A DNA stretch of 64,000 nt, taken from contig JANXTA010000009.1 in the NCBI GenBank assembly GCA_025356395.1, forward strand, positions 1 through 64,000, read 5' to 3'. Shown one piece after another: positions 29,171 through 36,651 of this stretch. Every line of letters begins with the position of its first letter. Within the stretch, counting starts at the first letter, position 1. The notes under the pieces are model-generated. The model ran no database searches. It worked only from the letters and a program-made list of their open reading frames with translations, and was not told where the DNA came from. This DNA comes from Betaproteobacteria bacterium (GTDB lineage: Bacteria > Pseudomonadota > Gammaproteobacteria > Burkholderiales > Burkholderiaceae_D). Made by a program: the position numbers and the translations under genes.

Positions 29171-30873
29171 AGCTCGCGCAACGCGTGGTGGACGGCGCCG
29201 CGCACGATGCGCTGGTCGCGGCTGGCATCGCGCCGTTCTTCGCGCGGCTGTACGCGTCGCGCGGCGTCAAGCATCCGGGCGAGCTGGAGGCCGATCTCGC
29301 GCGGCTCCTGCCGGCGACGCTGCTGCTGCATGCCGATCGTGCCGCGCGCTTCCTGGCCGATGCTATCGCGGCCGATCGACGCCTGTGCATCGTCGCCGAC
29401 TACGACTGCGACGGCGCGACGGCCTGTGCGGTGGGATTGCGCGGACTGCGCATGCTCGGCGCGCGCCAGGTCGACTACATCGTCCCCAACCGCTTCGAGT
29501 ACGGCTACGGCCTCACGCCCGAGATCGTCGCGCTAGCGCAGGCCGAGCAGCGGCCCGATATCATCATCACCGTCGACAACGGCATCGCGAGCATCGAGGG
29601 CGTCGAGACGGCCAACCGACTTGGCATCGAGGTCCTGGTGACCGACCATCACCTGCCGGCGGCGCATCTGCCGCAGGCAGCCTGCATCGTCAATCCCAAC
29701 CAGCCGGGCTGTGGCTTCCCGAGCAAGAACCTGGCGGGCGTCGGCGTGATGTTCTACGTGCTGTTCGCGCTGCGTGCCGAACTGCGGCGGCGCGGGGTGT
29801 TCGAGGCAGCGGTGCAGCCGCGGCTCGACCGGCTGCTCGATCTCGTCGCGCTCGGGACGGTGGCAGACGTGGTGCGACTCGATGCCAACAACCGGCTGAT
29901 CGTGGCGCAAGGTCTCGAGCGGATCCGCAGCGGGCGCATGCAGCCCGGGGTCGCCGCGCTGTTCCGCGTCGCGGGCCGCGAGTCGCGCAGCGCGGGCGCG
30001 TTCGATCTCGGCTTCGCGCTCGGCCCGCGCATCAACGCCGCGGGTCGCCTTGCCGACATGACGCTGGGCATCGAATGTCTGGTCACCGACGATCCGGGTC
30101 GCGCGATGGAGATCGCGCAACAGCTCGACGCGATCAACCATGAGCGCCGCGAGATCGAGGCGACGATGCAGGAGAGCGCGCTGCGGGCCGTCGAGTCGCT
30201 GTCTGCCGAAGCCGACCCCGAGTCACGTTCGCGCGCCTCGCTCGTCTTGTTCGACGAGACCTGGCACCAGGGCGTCGTGGGCATCGTCGCGTCGCGACTG
30301 AAGGATCGTTTCCATCGCCCGACCATCGCCTTCGCGGTCAACGCGGATGGCTCGTTGCGCGGCTCGGGCCGTTCCATCGTCGGACTGCATCTGCGCGATG
30401 CGCTCGACCTCGTGTTCAAGCGCGAGCCGGGCCTGATCGCGAAGTTCGGCGGTCATGCGATGGCAGCCGGTCTGTCGATCGCGCGAGACCAACTGCCGCG
30501 CTTCGAGGCCGCTTTCGAGAAGGCGGTGCGCGCGATGCTCGATCCGGCGTTGATGACGCGGACCATCGAGACCGACGGTTCGCTCGACGAAGCCGAGGCG
30601 ACCATCGCCAACGTGCTCGCACTCGAGGCGCAGGTGTGGGGCCAGGGCTTCGCGCCGCCGCTCTTCGCCGACACGTTCGAGGTCGACAGCCAGCGCATCG
30701 TCAAGGAAAAACATCTCAAGCTGACGGTGCGCAAGGGGCGCAGCGTGTTCGATGCGATCTGGTTCAACAGCGTGGCGGTACTGCCCGATCGTGCGCACCT
30801 GGTCTATCGGCTCGCGTCCAACAGCTACAACGGCAACACGAAGCTGCAGTTTATCGTCGAGCAGGCGGAGTAG
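29167..30873 (+). CDS. recJ: Single-strand-specific 5'-3' exonuclease RecJ
   Basis: This 568-residue DHH-family exonuclease acts in recombination and mismatch repair. The DHH-domain motifs are present: IVADYDCDGATA (motif I), VDNGIAS, the DHH-type TDHHLPA and NPNQPGCGFPSKNLAGVGV. The DHHA1 domain follows with GRLADMTLGIECL, VGIVASRLKDRFHRPT, GSGRSI and KFGGHAMAAGLS. The start is GTG at 29167, overlapping the upstream gene by four bases. The length is typical. Confidence 0.96.
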   Translation: MKLAQRVVDGAAHDALVAAGIAPFFARLYASRGVKHPGELEADLARLLPATLLLHADRAARFLADAIAADRRLCIVADYDCDGATACAVGLRGLRMLGARQVDYIVPNRFEYGYGLTPEIVALAQAEQRPDIIITVDNGIASIEGVETANRLGIEVLVTDHHLPAAHLPQAACIVNPNQPGCGFPSKNLAGVGVMFYVLFALRAELRRRGVFEAAVQPRLDRLLDLVALGTVADVVRLDANNRLIVAQGLERIRSGRMQPGVAALFRVAGRESRSAGAFDLGFALGPRINAAGRLADMTLGIECLVTDDPGRAMEIAQQLDAINHERREIEATMQESALRAVESLSAEADPESRSRASLVLFDETWHQGVVGIVASRLKDRFHRPTIAFAVNADGSLRGSGRSIVGLHLRDALDLVFKREPGLIAKFGGHAMAAGLSIARDQLPRFEAAFEKAVRAMLDPALMTRTIETDGSLDEAEATIANVLALEAQVWGQGFAPPLFADTFEVDSQRIVKEKHLKLTVRKGRSVFDAIWFNSVAVLPDRAHLVYRLASNSYNGNTKLQFIVEQAE

Positions 30874-31025
30874 TGGCGGTTGCCGCGTGCCGCGCGACGA
30901 TGTGGTCCGCGACCTACGCGGCAATCGGACTGGCAGCGGTTCGTGGCCGGCGATGCGATGTTTAAACTCTTCTGTGATGGCGGCATCGGACTGACCAGGT
31001 TCGGCCGCATCGACAGGAGACCTGC

Positions 31026-31376
31026 ATGAAGCGCATCACTCAATTTGCCGCACTCGCCCTGGTGGCCCTCCCGCTGTACGCTGGCGCCCAGACCGCCAAT
31101 ACGCCGGGCGGATCGGCGAGCACCGGTTCGTCCCTCGACCAGACCAACGGCGCGGCGCAGAAGGCCGCCCCCGCCACGACGTCGACCGCGACGAGCATGA
31201 CGAACCCGAAAGGATCCCTGCCCAAGGCAGACGAGTCGACTGAGCCGGGCAGTGCGACCACGGAGGCGTCACGCAACATGAAGTCGACCTCGCGCAAAAA
31301 CCTGGGCAAGACCAGCAAGCCCGGTGACGTCCCCTCTTATCCCGCCCCGGCCAAGGACGGCACGCCGACACAATAG
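31026..31376 (+). CDS. Small exported low-complexity protein
   Basis: This 116-residue protein has a clear signal peptide (LAALALVALPLYAGAQT). The mature region is almost entirely Ser, Thr, Ala, Gly, Pro, Asn and Lys (for example PATTSTATSMTNPKG), hence probably disordered. An SD-like AGGAG precedes the ATG. I recognise no domain. Related low-complexity periplasmic proteins occur in Burkholderiales without known function. Its last 40 bases overlap the 3' end of the decayed chloride-channel gene on the other strand. Confidence 0.65.
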   Translation: MKRITQFAALALVALPLYAGAQTANTPGGSASTGSSLDQTNGAAQKAAPATTSTATSMTNPKGSLPKADESTEPGSATTEASRNMKSTSRKNLGKTSKPGDVPSYPAPAKDGTPTQ

Positions 31377-32713
31377 GCGACGGATGATCTGCGGAGCAGC
31401 TGCGAGACGCAGTGGCTGCTCTTGAGGGATCGCGCGAGTTGTTTGTAGAGCGGTCGCGGACATACCGTCCGCGAGATGGCATGCACGATCAGCGTCGCGG
31501 CCATCAGCGGCAGGGCCAGCACCGAGTTCTGTGTCATCCCGATCACGGTCACGACCGCGGGTAGTGGCGCCCGCACGACGCCCGCGAAATACGCGCCCAT
31601 GCCGAGCAGAAGCAACGCGCCCACCGGCTGCGACCGGAACAGCAGCGCGAGGTTGTGGCCGAAGCCGGTACCCACCGCGAGCGATGGCGCGAAGATGCCG
31701 CCCGGAATGCCGCTCAGGTACGCGACCAGCGTGGCCGCCAGCTTCGCGATGCCGACGCTCTCGCCGTGCGATTGACCCGTGAGCATCGAACGAGTCTCCT
31801 CGCATCCGGCGCCGAAGATCATGCCACCCGACAGCGCGCCGACGCATGCGAGCGCGAGTCCACAGAGCGCTGCGAAGCGCACTGGTCGCTCCTTCTGCCA
31901 CAGCGGCAGCACGGTGAGGCTGGCGTTGCTAAGCGCGGGCAGCGCGCGAACGAAGAGTCGTCCGACAAGGCCGCACATCAGCGCGGCGGGTAACGCGGCG
32001 GGGAGTTCGACACTTGCCGCCGCGCGGTCGAAATACGCGGGGTTGCCCTGCAGTCCGAGCGAAACGACGCCGGCGAAGATCACCGCGGTGACGACGATAC
32101 TGAGGGTGCGCTGCTCGAACGATCGCGCCATCCCCTCGATCGCGAAGACGATACCGGCCGCGCCGCGCGCGAGGATCAGGCCGCGCTGCATGCCCTCGTT
32201 GGGGAACGATGACGAGCGGGACAAGGCCTACATGATCGACGCGCCGACCTGCACCGAAGGACCCTCGCGACCGATCGACGCGAGTCCGATGATGGTCAGC
32301 ACGATCTTGCCGGCCGCAACCTTGAGCTACAGCAGTCGTCGGCGCGCCGCCTCGCCGAGCGCGAGCGCGGCGATTGCCTGTGAGATGCCGCTGCCCTGCG
32401 AGCCCGGCACCCAGCGGATGGTCAGCCAGCGGATCAGCGCGAAGCCGGTCGGCGCAACCAGGAACGCGACCCACGCACCCTGCCCGAGCAGGCGGTGGAA
32501 AGCCTCGTTCGCCGCGTTGGCGGCGAGCGCGAAGGCGACGGACACCAGGCCGACGATGACGGCACCGGTCAGGAACCACAGCCGTCGGTGCCAGATCGCT
32601 CGCGAAAAGAAGATCTTGCGAGACCGGCGATTGATGGTGATCTTGGGGCGCATCGGCCAGCAGGCGAGTGAGGAAGACGCAGAAGACGGCGCGTCGGGTG
32701 TTGCGCCGAGCAT
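31337..32713 (-). pseudogene. ClC-type chloride channel/transporter, inactivated
   Basis: One continuous frame encodes a recognisable ClC protein: AFHRLLGQGAWVAFLVAPTGFALIRW, then GSQGSGISQAIAAL, LKVAAGKIVLTIIGLASIGREGPSVQVGASIM, and SGIPGGIFAPSLAVGTGFGHNLA. It is interrupted by TAG at 32327-32329 and again at 32228-32230. Just after, ILARGAAG joins directly to IVFAIEGMARSF, missing the roughly ten residues (usually including AFNTPLAG) that line the pore. Two stops plus an in-frame deletion make a functional product very unlikely. The start is uncertain (32653 or 32713). The fragment from 32224 downstream retains the second half. Confidence 0.85.
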
Positions 32714-32789
32714 ACCGACGCGGCTCCCGTGACAACCCATTGCGCCGATCGTGCGGCGTGGGGGCGAGGGGCTATGCGACCATCCTTGG

Positions 32790-34157
32790 ATGTCGACGCC
32801 CGTCCCGCCGCCGCCCCCACCAGATCGGTCGTCGGCGACGAAGCCTCCCGGCTTCATCGGACGCCTCGCCGGTGGTTTCCATTTTTCGTGGCGCGACACG
32901 CTGATCGCCCTCTTGCCGGTCGTGGTGCTCATCGGACTGGTGGGCTACATCGCACAACGCCTCGTGCGTCCCGCCCCGCCGTCGACGATCGTGATGACCA
33001 CCGGCACGGCCGGGGGCGCCTACGACGAGTTCGCGAAGCGCTACCGCAGCATCCTCGCGCGCAGTGGCGTCACGCTCGAATTGCACAGCTCGTCCGGCGC
33101 CGTCGAGAACTACGAACGGCTGCGGTCGTCGCCCGCCGCGGACGGCGTCACCTACGACGTCGGCTTCATCCAGAGCGGCATCGGCTCGATGGAGGGGGCG
33201 CCGCATCTCGAGACCATTGCCGGCGTCTACTACGAGCCGGTGTGGCTGTTCTCGTCGCACCTCGACAACCTGGCCAAGCTGTCCGACCTGCACGGCAAGC
33301 GTATCGGCGTCGGCAGCCCCGGCAGCGGACTGCGCCGGCTGTCGCTGCAGATACTCGCCGCAGCCGGCATCACCGAGGGCAACGCGACCTTCTTCGAGGT
33401 GGCGGGCACCGAGGCGGCGCGGATGCTCGAACGCGGCACGCTCGACATCGCATTCATCATCGGCGCGCCCGAGTCGCCCTTCATCCAGGGCCTGTTCAAG
33501 GGGCCTCTGCACATCGTCAGCCTCGCGCAGTCCGAGGCCATCGGGCGCTACTTCCCCGCGCTGACGCCGCAGGTGCTGCCGCAAGGCGCGGTCGATCTGG
33601 CCGAAGGCCGGCCCGAGCACGACGTGAAGCTGCTGGCCGCCACCTCGATCCTGGTGTCGCGCGACGACTTCCATCCCGCGCTGGTCCACCTGCTGCTCGA
33701 AGCCGCGGCCAAGGTGCATGGCGGACCCGGGCTGTTCCAGAAGCGCGGGGAATTCCCGTCATCGAAGGTGCAGGACTTCCCGGTGTCGGAGCAGGCGACG
33801 CGCTGGTTCCAGTCGGGGCGGCCCTTCCTGCAGCGTTACCTGCCGTTCTGGCTGGCCAACCTGATCGAACGCCTGCTGGTGGTCATCGTGCCGATCGTCG
33901 CGCTGGCCATCCCCCTCACGCGGATCGTGCCGGCCTTCTACAGCTGGCGCGTGCGCTCGAAGATCTTCCGCTGGTACGGTGAGCTGCAGCAGATCGAGCG
34001 GCGGGCGCCGGACGGCTCCGATCGGCGCGCGGTGCTGCAGCGCCTGGTCGAGATCGAGGCCTCGGTCAACGCGCTCAAGATCCCGCTGGCCTTTTATCAC
34101 GAGGTCCATCTGCTGCGCGCCCACATCGACATGGTCCGCGGGCATCTGGCTGCCTGA
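32790..34157 (+). CDS. Membrane-anchored TAXI-family solute-binding protein
   Basis: This 455-residue protein has a Pro-rich cytoplasmic start (MSTPVPPPPPPD), a membrane helix at about residues 37-55, then a periplasmic TAXI/TRAP-type binding domain: TTGTAGGAYDEFAKRYRSIL, FIQSGIG, DLHGKRIGVGSPGSG, and DIAFIIGAPESPFIQGLF. A second hydrophobic segment near residues 365-390 (ERLLVVIVPIVALAIPL) and a cytoplasmic helical tail follow. Soluble TAXI proteins feed TRAP transporters. This tethered form has no TRAP permease genes beside it, so it may act as a sensor or partner an unlinked permease. The ATG at 32790 was chosen for the family-like N-terminus. Confidence 0.85.
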   Translation: MSTPVPPPPPPDRSSATKPPGFIGRLAGGFHFSWRDTLIALLPVVVLIGLVGYIAQRLVRPAPPSTIVMTTGTAGGAYDEFAKRYRSILARSGVTLELHSSSGAVENYERLRSSPAADGVTYDVGFIQSGIGSMEGAPHLETIAGVYYEPVWLFSSHLDNLAKLSDLHGKRIGVGSPGSGLRRLSLQILAAAGITEGNATFFEVAGTEAARMLERGTLDIAFIIGAPESPFIQGLFKGPLHIVSLAQSEAIGRYFPALTPQVLPQGAVDLAEGRPEHDVKLLAATSILVSRDDFHPALVHLLLEAAAKVHGGPGLFQKRGEFPSSKVQDFPVSEQATRWFQSGRPFLQRYLPFWLANLIERLLVVIVPIVALAIPLTRIVPAFYSWRVRSKIFRWYGELQQIERRAPDGSDRRAVLQRLVEIEASVNALKIPLAFYHEVHLLRAHIDMVRGHLAA

Positions 34158-34216
34158 CGATCGGGCAGGGCGTCACGTACAATCAGTGCCCTCCCAAACG
34201 CATCGATCGCAAGAAC

Positions 34217-35321
34217 ATGGAAGCCGAACGCCTCAACCAGATTGCAGCCTCCATCGCCGATCTGCGCGCCCGCGCAGACGAAGCGCGGAGGTATCTTTGA
34301 CTTCGATTCCAAGGCGAATCGGCTGAACGAAGTCAACGGCGCGCTCGAAGACCCCAAGGTCTGGGACGACGCCAAGCGGGCGCAGGAGCTGGGCCGCGAG
34401 AAGAAGTCGCTCGAGGACATCGTCACGACGATCGGCAAGCTCGACACCGACCTGACCGATGCCGGCGACCTATTCGCGATGGCCAAGGACGAAGGCGACG
34501 ACGACACGCTGGAGTCGGTCGAGACCGATACGGCGGCGTTACGCGCGATCGTCGAGGGCATGGAGTTCCGCCGCATGTTCTCGAACGAGGCGGACAAGTT
34601 CAATTGCTTCCTCGACATCCAGGCCGGCGCCGGAGGGACCGAGGCCCAGGACTGGGCGCAGATGCTCGAGCGCCAATACCTCAAGTACGCCGAACGCAAG
34701 GGCTTCAAGACCGAGCTGCTCGAGGAATCCGACGGCGAGACGGCCGGCATCAAGAGCGCGACCATCAAGATCGAGGGCGAGTACGCCTACGGCTTCCTGC
34801 GCACCGAGACCGGCGTGCACCGGCTGGTTCGCAAGAGCCCGTTCGATTCGTCCGGCGGTCGCCACACGTCGTTCGCGAGCGTCTTCGTGTACCCCGAGGT
34901 CGACGACTCGATCGAGGTCGAGATCAATCCGGCCGACCTGCGCATCGATACCTTCCGGGCATCGGGCGCAGGCGGCCAGCACATCAACAAGACCGACTCG
35001 GCGATCCGCATCACGCATAACCCGACCGGCATCGTGGTCCAGTGCCAGAACGATCGCAGCCAGCACCGCAACCGCGCCGAGGCGATGGCGATGCTGAAGT
35101 CGCGGCTCTACGAGGCCGAGCTGCGCAAGCGCCAGGTCGAGCAGGACAAACTCGAAGCGTCGAAGACCGACGTGGGCTGGGGCCACCAGATCCGCTCGTA
35201 CGTGCTCGACCAGTCGCGCATCAAGGACCTGCGGACCAACGTCGAGGTCAGCGCGACGCAGAAGGTGCTCGACGGTGACCTGGACGTGTTCATCGAGGCG
35301 AGTCTGAAGCAGGGGGTTTGA
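34217..35321 (+). CDS. prfB: Peptide chain release factor 2, with programmed +1 frameshift
   Basis: The ATG at 34217 opens 27 codons ending TAT-CTT, then TGA at 34298-34300; the rest lies in the +1 frame from 34299 (GAC TTC GAT). The slippery sequence CTT-TGA-C, preceded three bases earlier by GGAGG (34287-34291), reproduces the autoregulatory site of RF2 genes. The product is 367 residues, against 365 in E. coli. The stop-recognition SPF is at residues 207-209 and the catalytic GGQ at 252-254 ([14 protein letters not shown]). RF2 releases peptides at UGA and UAA. lysS, usually adjacent in this group, lies 6.6 kb further on. Confidence 0.97.
34287..34301 (+). promoter_or_regulatory. prfB: RF2 autoregulatory frameshift site
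   Basis: GGAGG acts as an internal Shine-Dalgarno-like element, followed by TAT, the P-site codon CTT, the in-frame UGA and a C. When RF2 is scarce the ribosome slips forward one base and completes the protein. All elements of the E. coli site are present with the same spacing. Confidence 0.95.
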
Positions 35322-35328
35322 AATCGCG

Positions 35329-35742
35329 ATGACCTGGACCATCCGGGCCATCGAAGCCCACGAGATCGAGGCGGTACGGCAACTGTTGCTCGCCAACGGC
35401 TGGGAAGGCGCGCGCTTCGCGCCCGATCGCTTTTCTCTGCTCGTCACGCATGCGCGCGAAGCACTGGTCGCGGTCGATGGAGACCGTGTCGTCGGCTTCG
35501 CGCGAACGCTGGGCGATGGCGTGTCGAACGGCTACCTGTGCACGCTGGTCGTCGCCGCGGAATATCGCAAGCAGGGGATCGCTCGGGCCCTGGTCGCCCG
35601 CGCGCTCGGCGACAACCCCGATATGACGTGGGTGCTGCGCGCTGAGCGGCCCGGGTTGCAGGCGTTCTACGAGAAGCTCGGCTGGCGGCGCTCGACGGTC
35701 GCCATGGAACGCGTGCGGGTCGCGCCCGTCAACGACGCATGA
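35329..35742 (+). CDS. GNAT-family N-acetyltransferase
   Basis: This 137-residue single-domain acetyltransferase includes VGFARTLGDGVSNGYLCTLVVAAEYRKQGIARALV, covering strand beta4 and the acetyl-CoA pyrophosphate-binding loop (Q/R-x-x-G-x-A form: RKQGIA). The C-terminal WVLRAERPGLQAFYEKLGWRRS is also typical. The substrate is not predictable. It starts 7 bases after prfB and its stop overlaps an ATG of the hydrolase gene, so it appears to belong to an accessory cluster inserted after prfB. Confidence 0.85.
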   Translation: MTWTIRAIEAHEIEAVRQLLLANGWEGARFAPDRFSLLVTHAREALVAVDGDRVVGFARTLGDGVSNGYLCTLVVAAEYRKQGIARALVARALGDNPDMTWVLRAERPGLQAFYEKLGWRRSTVAMERVRVAPVNDA

Positions 35743-35759
35743 AGTCGACCGAGGTCCCC

Positions 35760-36629
35760 ATGGAACATGTGACCCTCACCGCCAACGGCGCCCGCTTCCA
35801 TGTCGTGACCGCGGGCGAGGGTCCGCCGCTCCTGCTGCTGCACGGCTGGCCCGAGTTCTGGCTGACCTGGAAGCCGGTGATGGAACGTCTCGCCGGTCGC
35901 TATCACCTGATCGCGCCCGACCTGCGCGGCTTCGGCGACAGCGACAAGCCGGCCGGCCCGTTCGGCGCGGCCGAGCACGCGCAGGACCTCGTCGCGTTGC
36001 TCGATGCGCTCGGCCTCGATCGCGTCGGCGTCGTGGGGCACGACGTCGGCGGCGCGATCATGCAGGCGCTCGCGCGAGCCGCTCCCGAACGCGTCGCCGG
36101 ACTGTTCTTCTTCGACTTCGTGTACCCCGGCATCGGCCGGCGCATGGGTATGCCCGACCGGCTCAACGAGATCTGGTACCAGTCGTTCCACCAGACCGAC
36201 CTCGCGATCGCGCTGGTGGGCCAGAGCCGCGCCTCGTGCCGCGCGTACTTCGAGTTCATCGTCGAACGCTGGACGCATCGCCCGCATCCCTTCGGCGACG
36301 ACTTCGAAACGCTGGTCGACAACTTCATGAAGCCCGGCAATCTCGCTGGCGGGTTCGACTACTACCGGGCGGCCCACGCAGGACGCGTCGCGATGATGAG
36401 CGGTACCGCACCGACGCTGCCGCCGATCGACATCCCGACCTGCGTGCGCTGGGCCGAGCACGACGTGCTGTTCCCGTTCGAATGGACCGATCGCCTCGGC
36501 GAGACCTTCACCGATCTCGATCTCGCGTGCTTCGAAGACGTTGGCCATTTCCCGCATCGCGAGGATCCGGATCGGGCCGCGCACGAGATCGGCCGTTTCT
36601 TCGATCGCGTGGTCGGCACGACGCGTTGA
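35760..36629 (+). CDS. Alpha/beta hydrolase, epoxide hydrolase / haloalkane dehalogenase group
   Basis: This 289-residue hydrolase has oxyanion-hole motif HGWP (residues 28-31), nucleophile Asp95 in VGHDVGG, a later acid near WAEHDVLFP and the catalytic His in EDVGHFPHRE. An Asp nucleophile with HGWP points to epoxide hydrolase or fluoroacetate/haloalkane dehalogenase chemistry rather than an esterase. The start at 35760 follows GAGG (35751-35754). An in-frame ATG at 35739 overlaps the upstream stop as ATGA and would add seven residues (MKSTEVP), and could equally be used. Confidence 0.85.
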   Translation: MEHVTLTANGARFHVVTAGEGPPLLLLHGWPEFWLTWKPVMERLAGRYHLIAPDLRGFGDSDKPAGPFGAAEHAQDLVALLDALGLDRVGVVGHDVGGAIMQALARAAPERVAGLFFFDFVYPGIGRRMGMPDRLNEIWYQSFHQTDLAIALVGQSRASCRAYFEFIVERWTHRPHPFGDDFETLVDNFMKPGNLAGGFDYYRAAHAGRVAMMSGTAPTLPPIDIPTCVRWAEHDVLFPFEWTDRLGETFTDLDLACFEDVGHFPHREDPDRAAHEIGRFFDRVVGTTR

Positions 36630-36651
36630 CCCGACCGGGGGCCGCATCACG

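Noticed and set aside
25524-32329. Possible amber recoding, since three premature stops (25524, 32228, 32327) are all TAG
   Set aside because: TAG is also used as an ordinary terminal stop (for example recJ at 30871-30873), no suppressor tRNA is visible, the S41 lesion is TAA, and the ClC gene also has a deletion. Independent point mutations explain it better.
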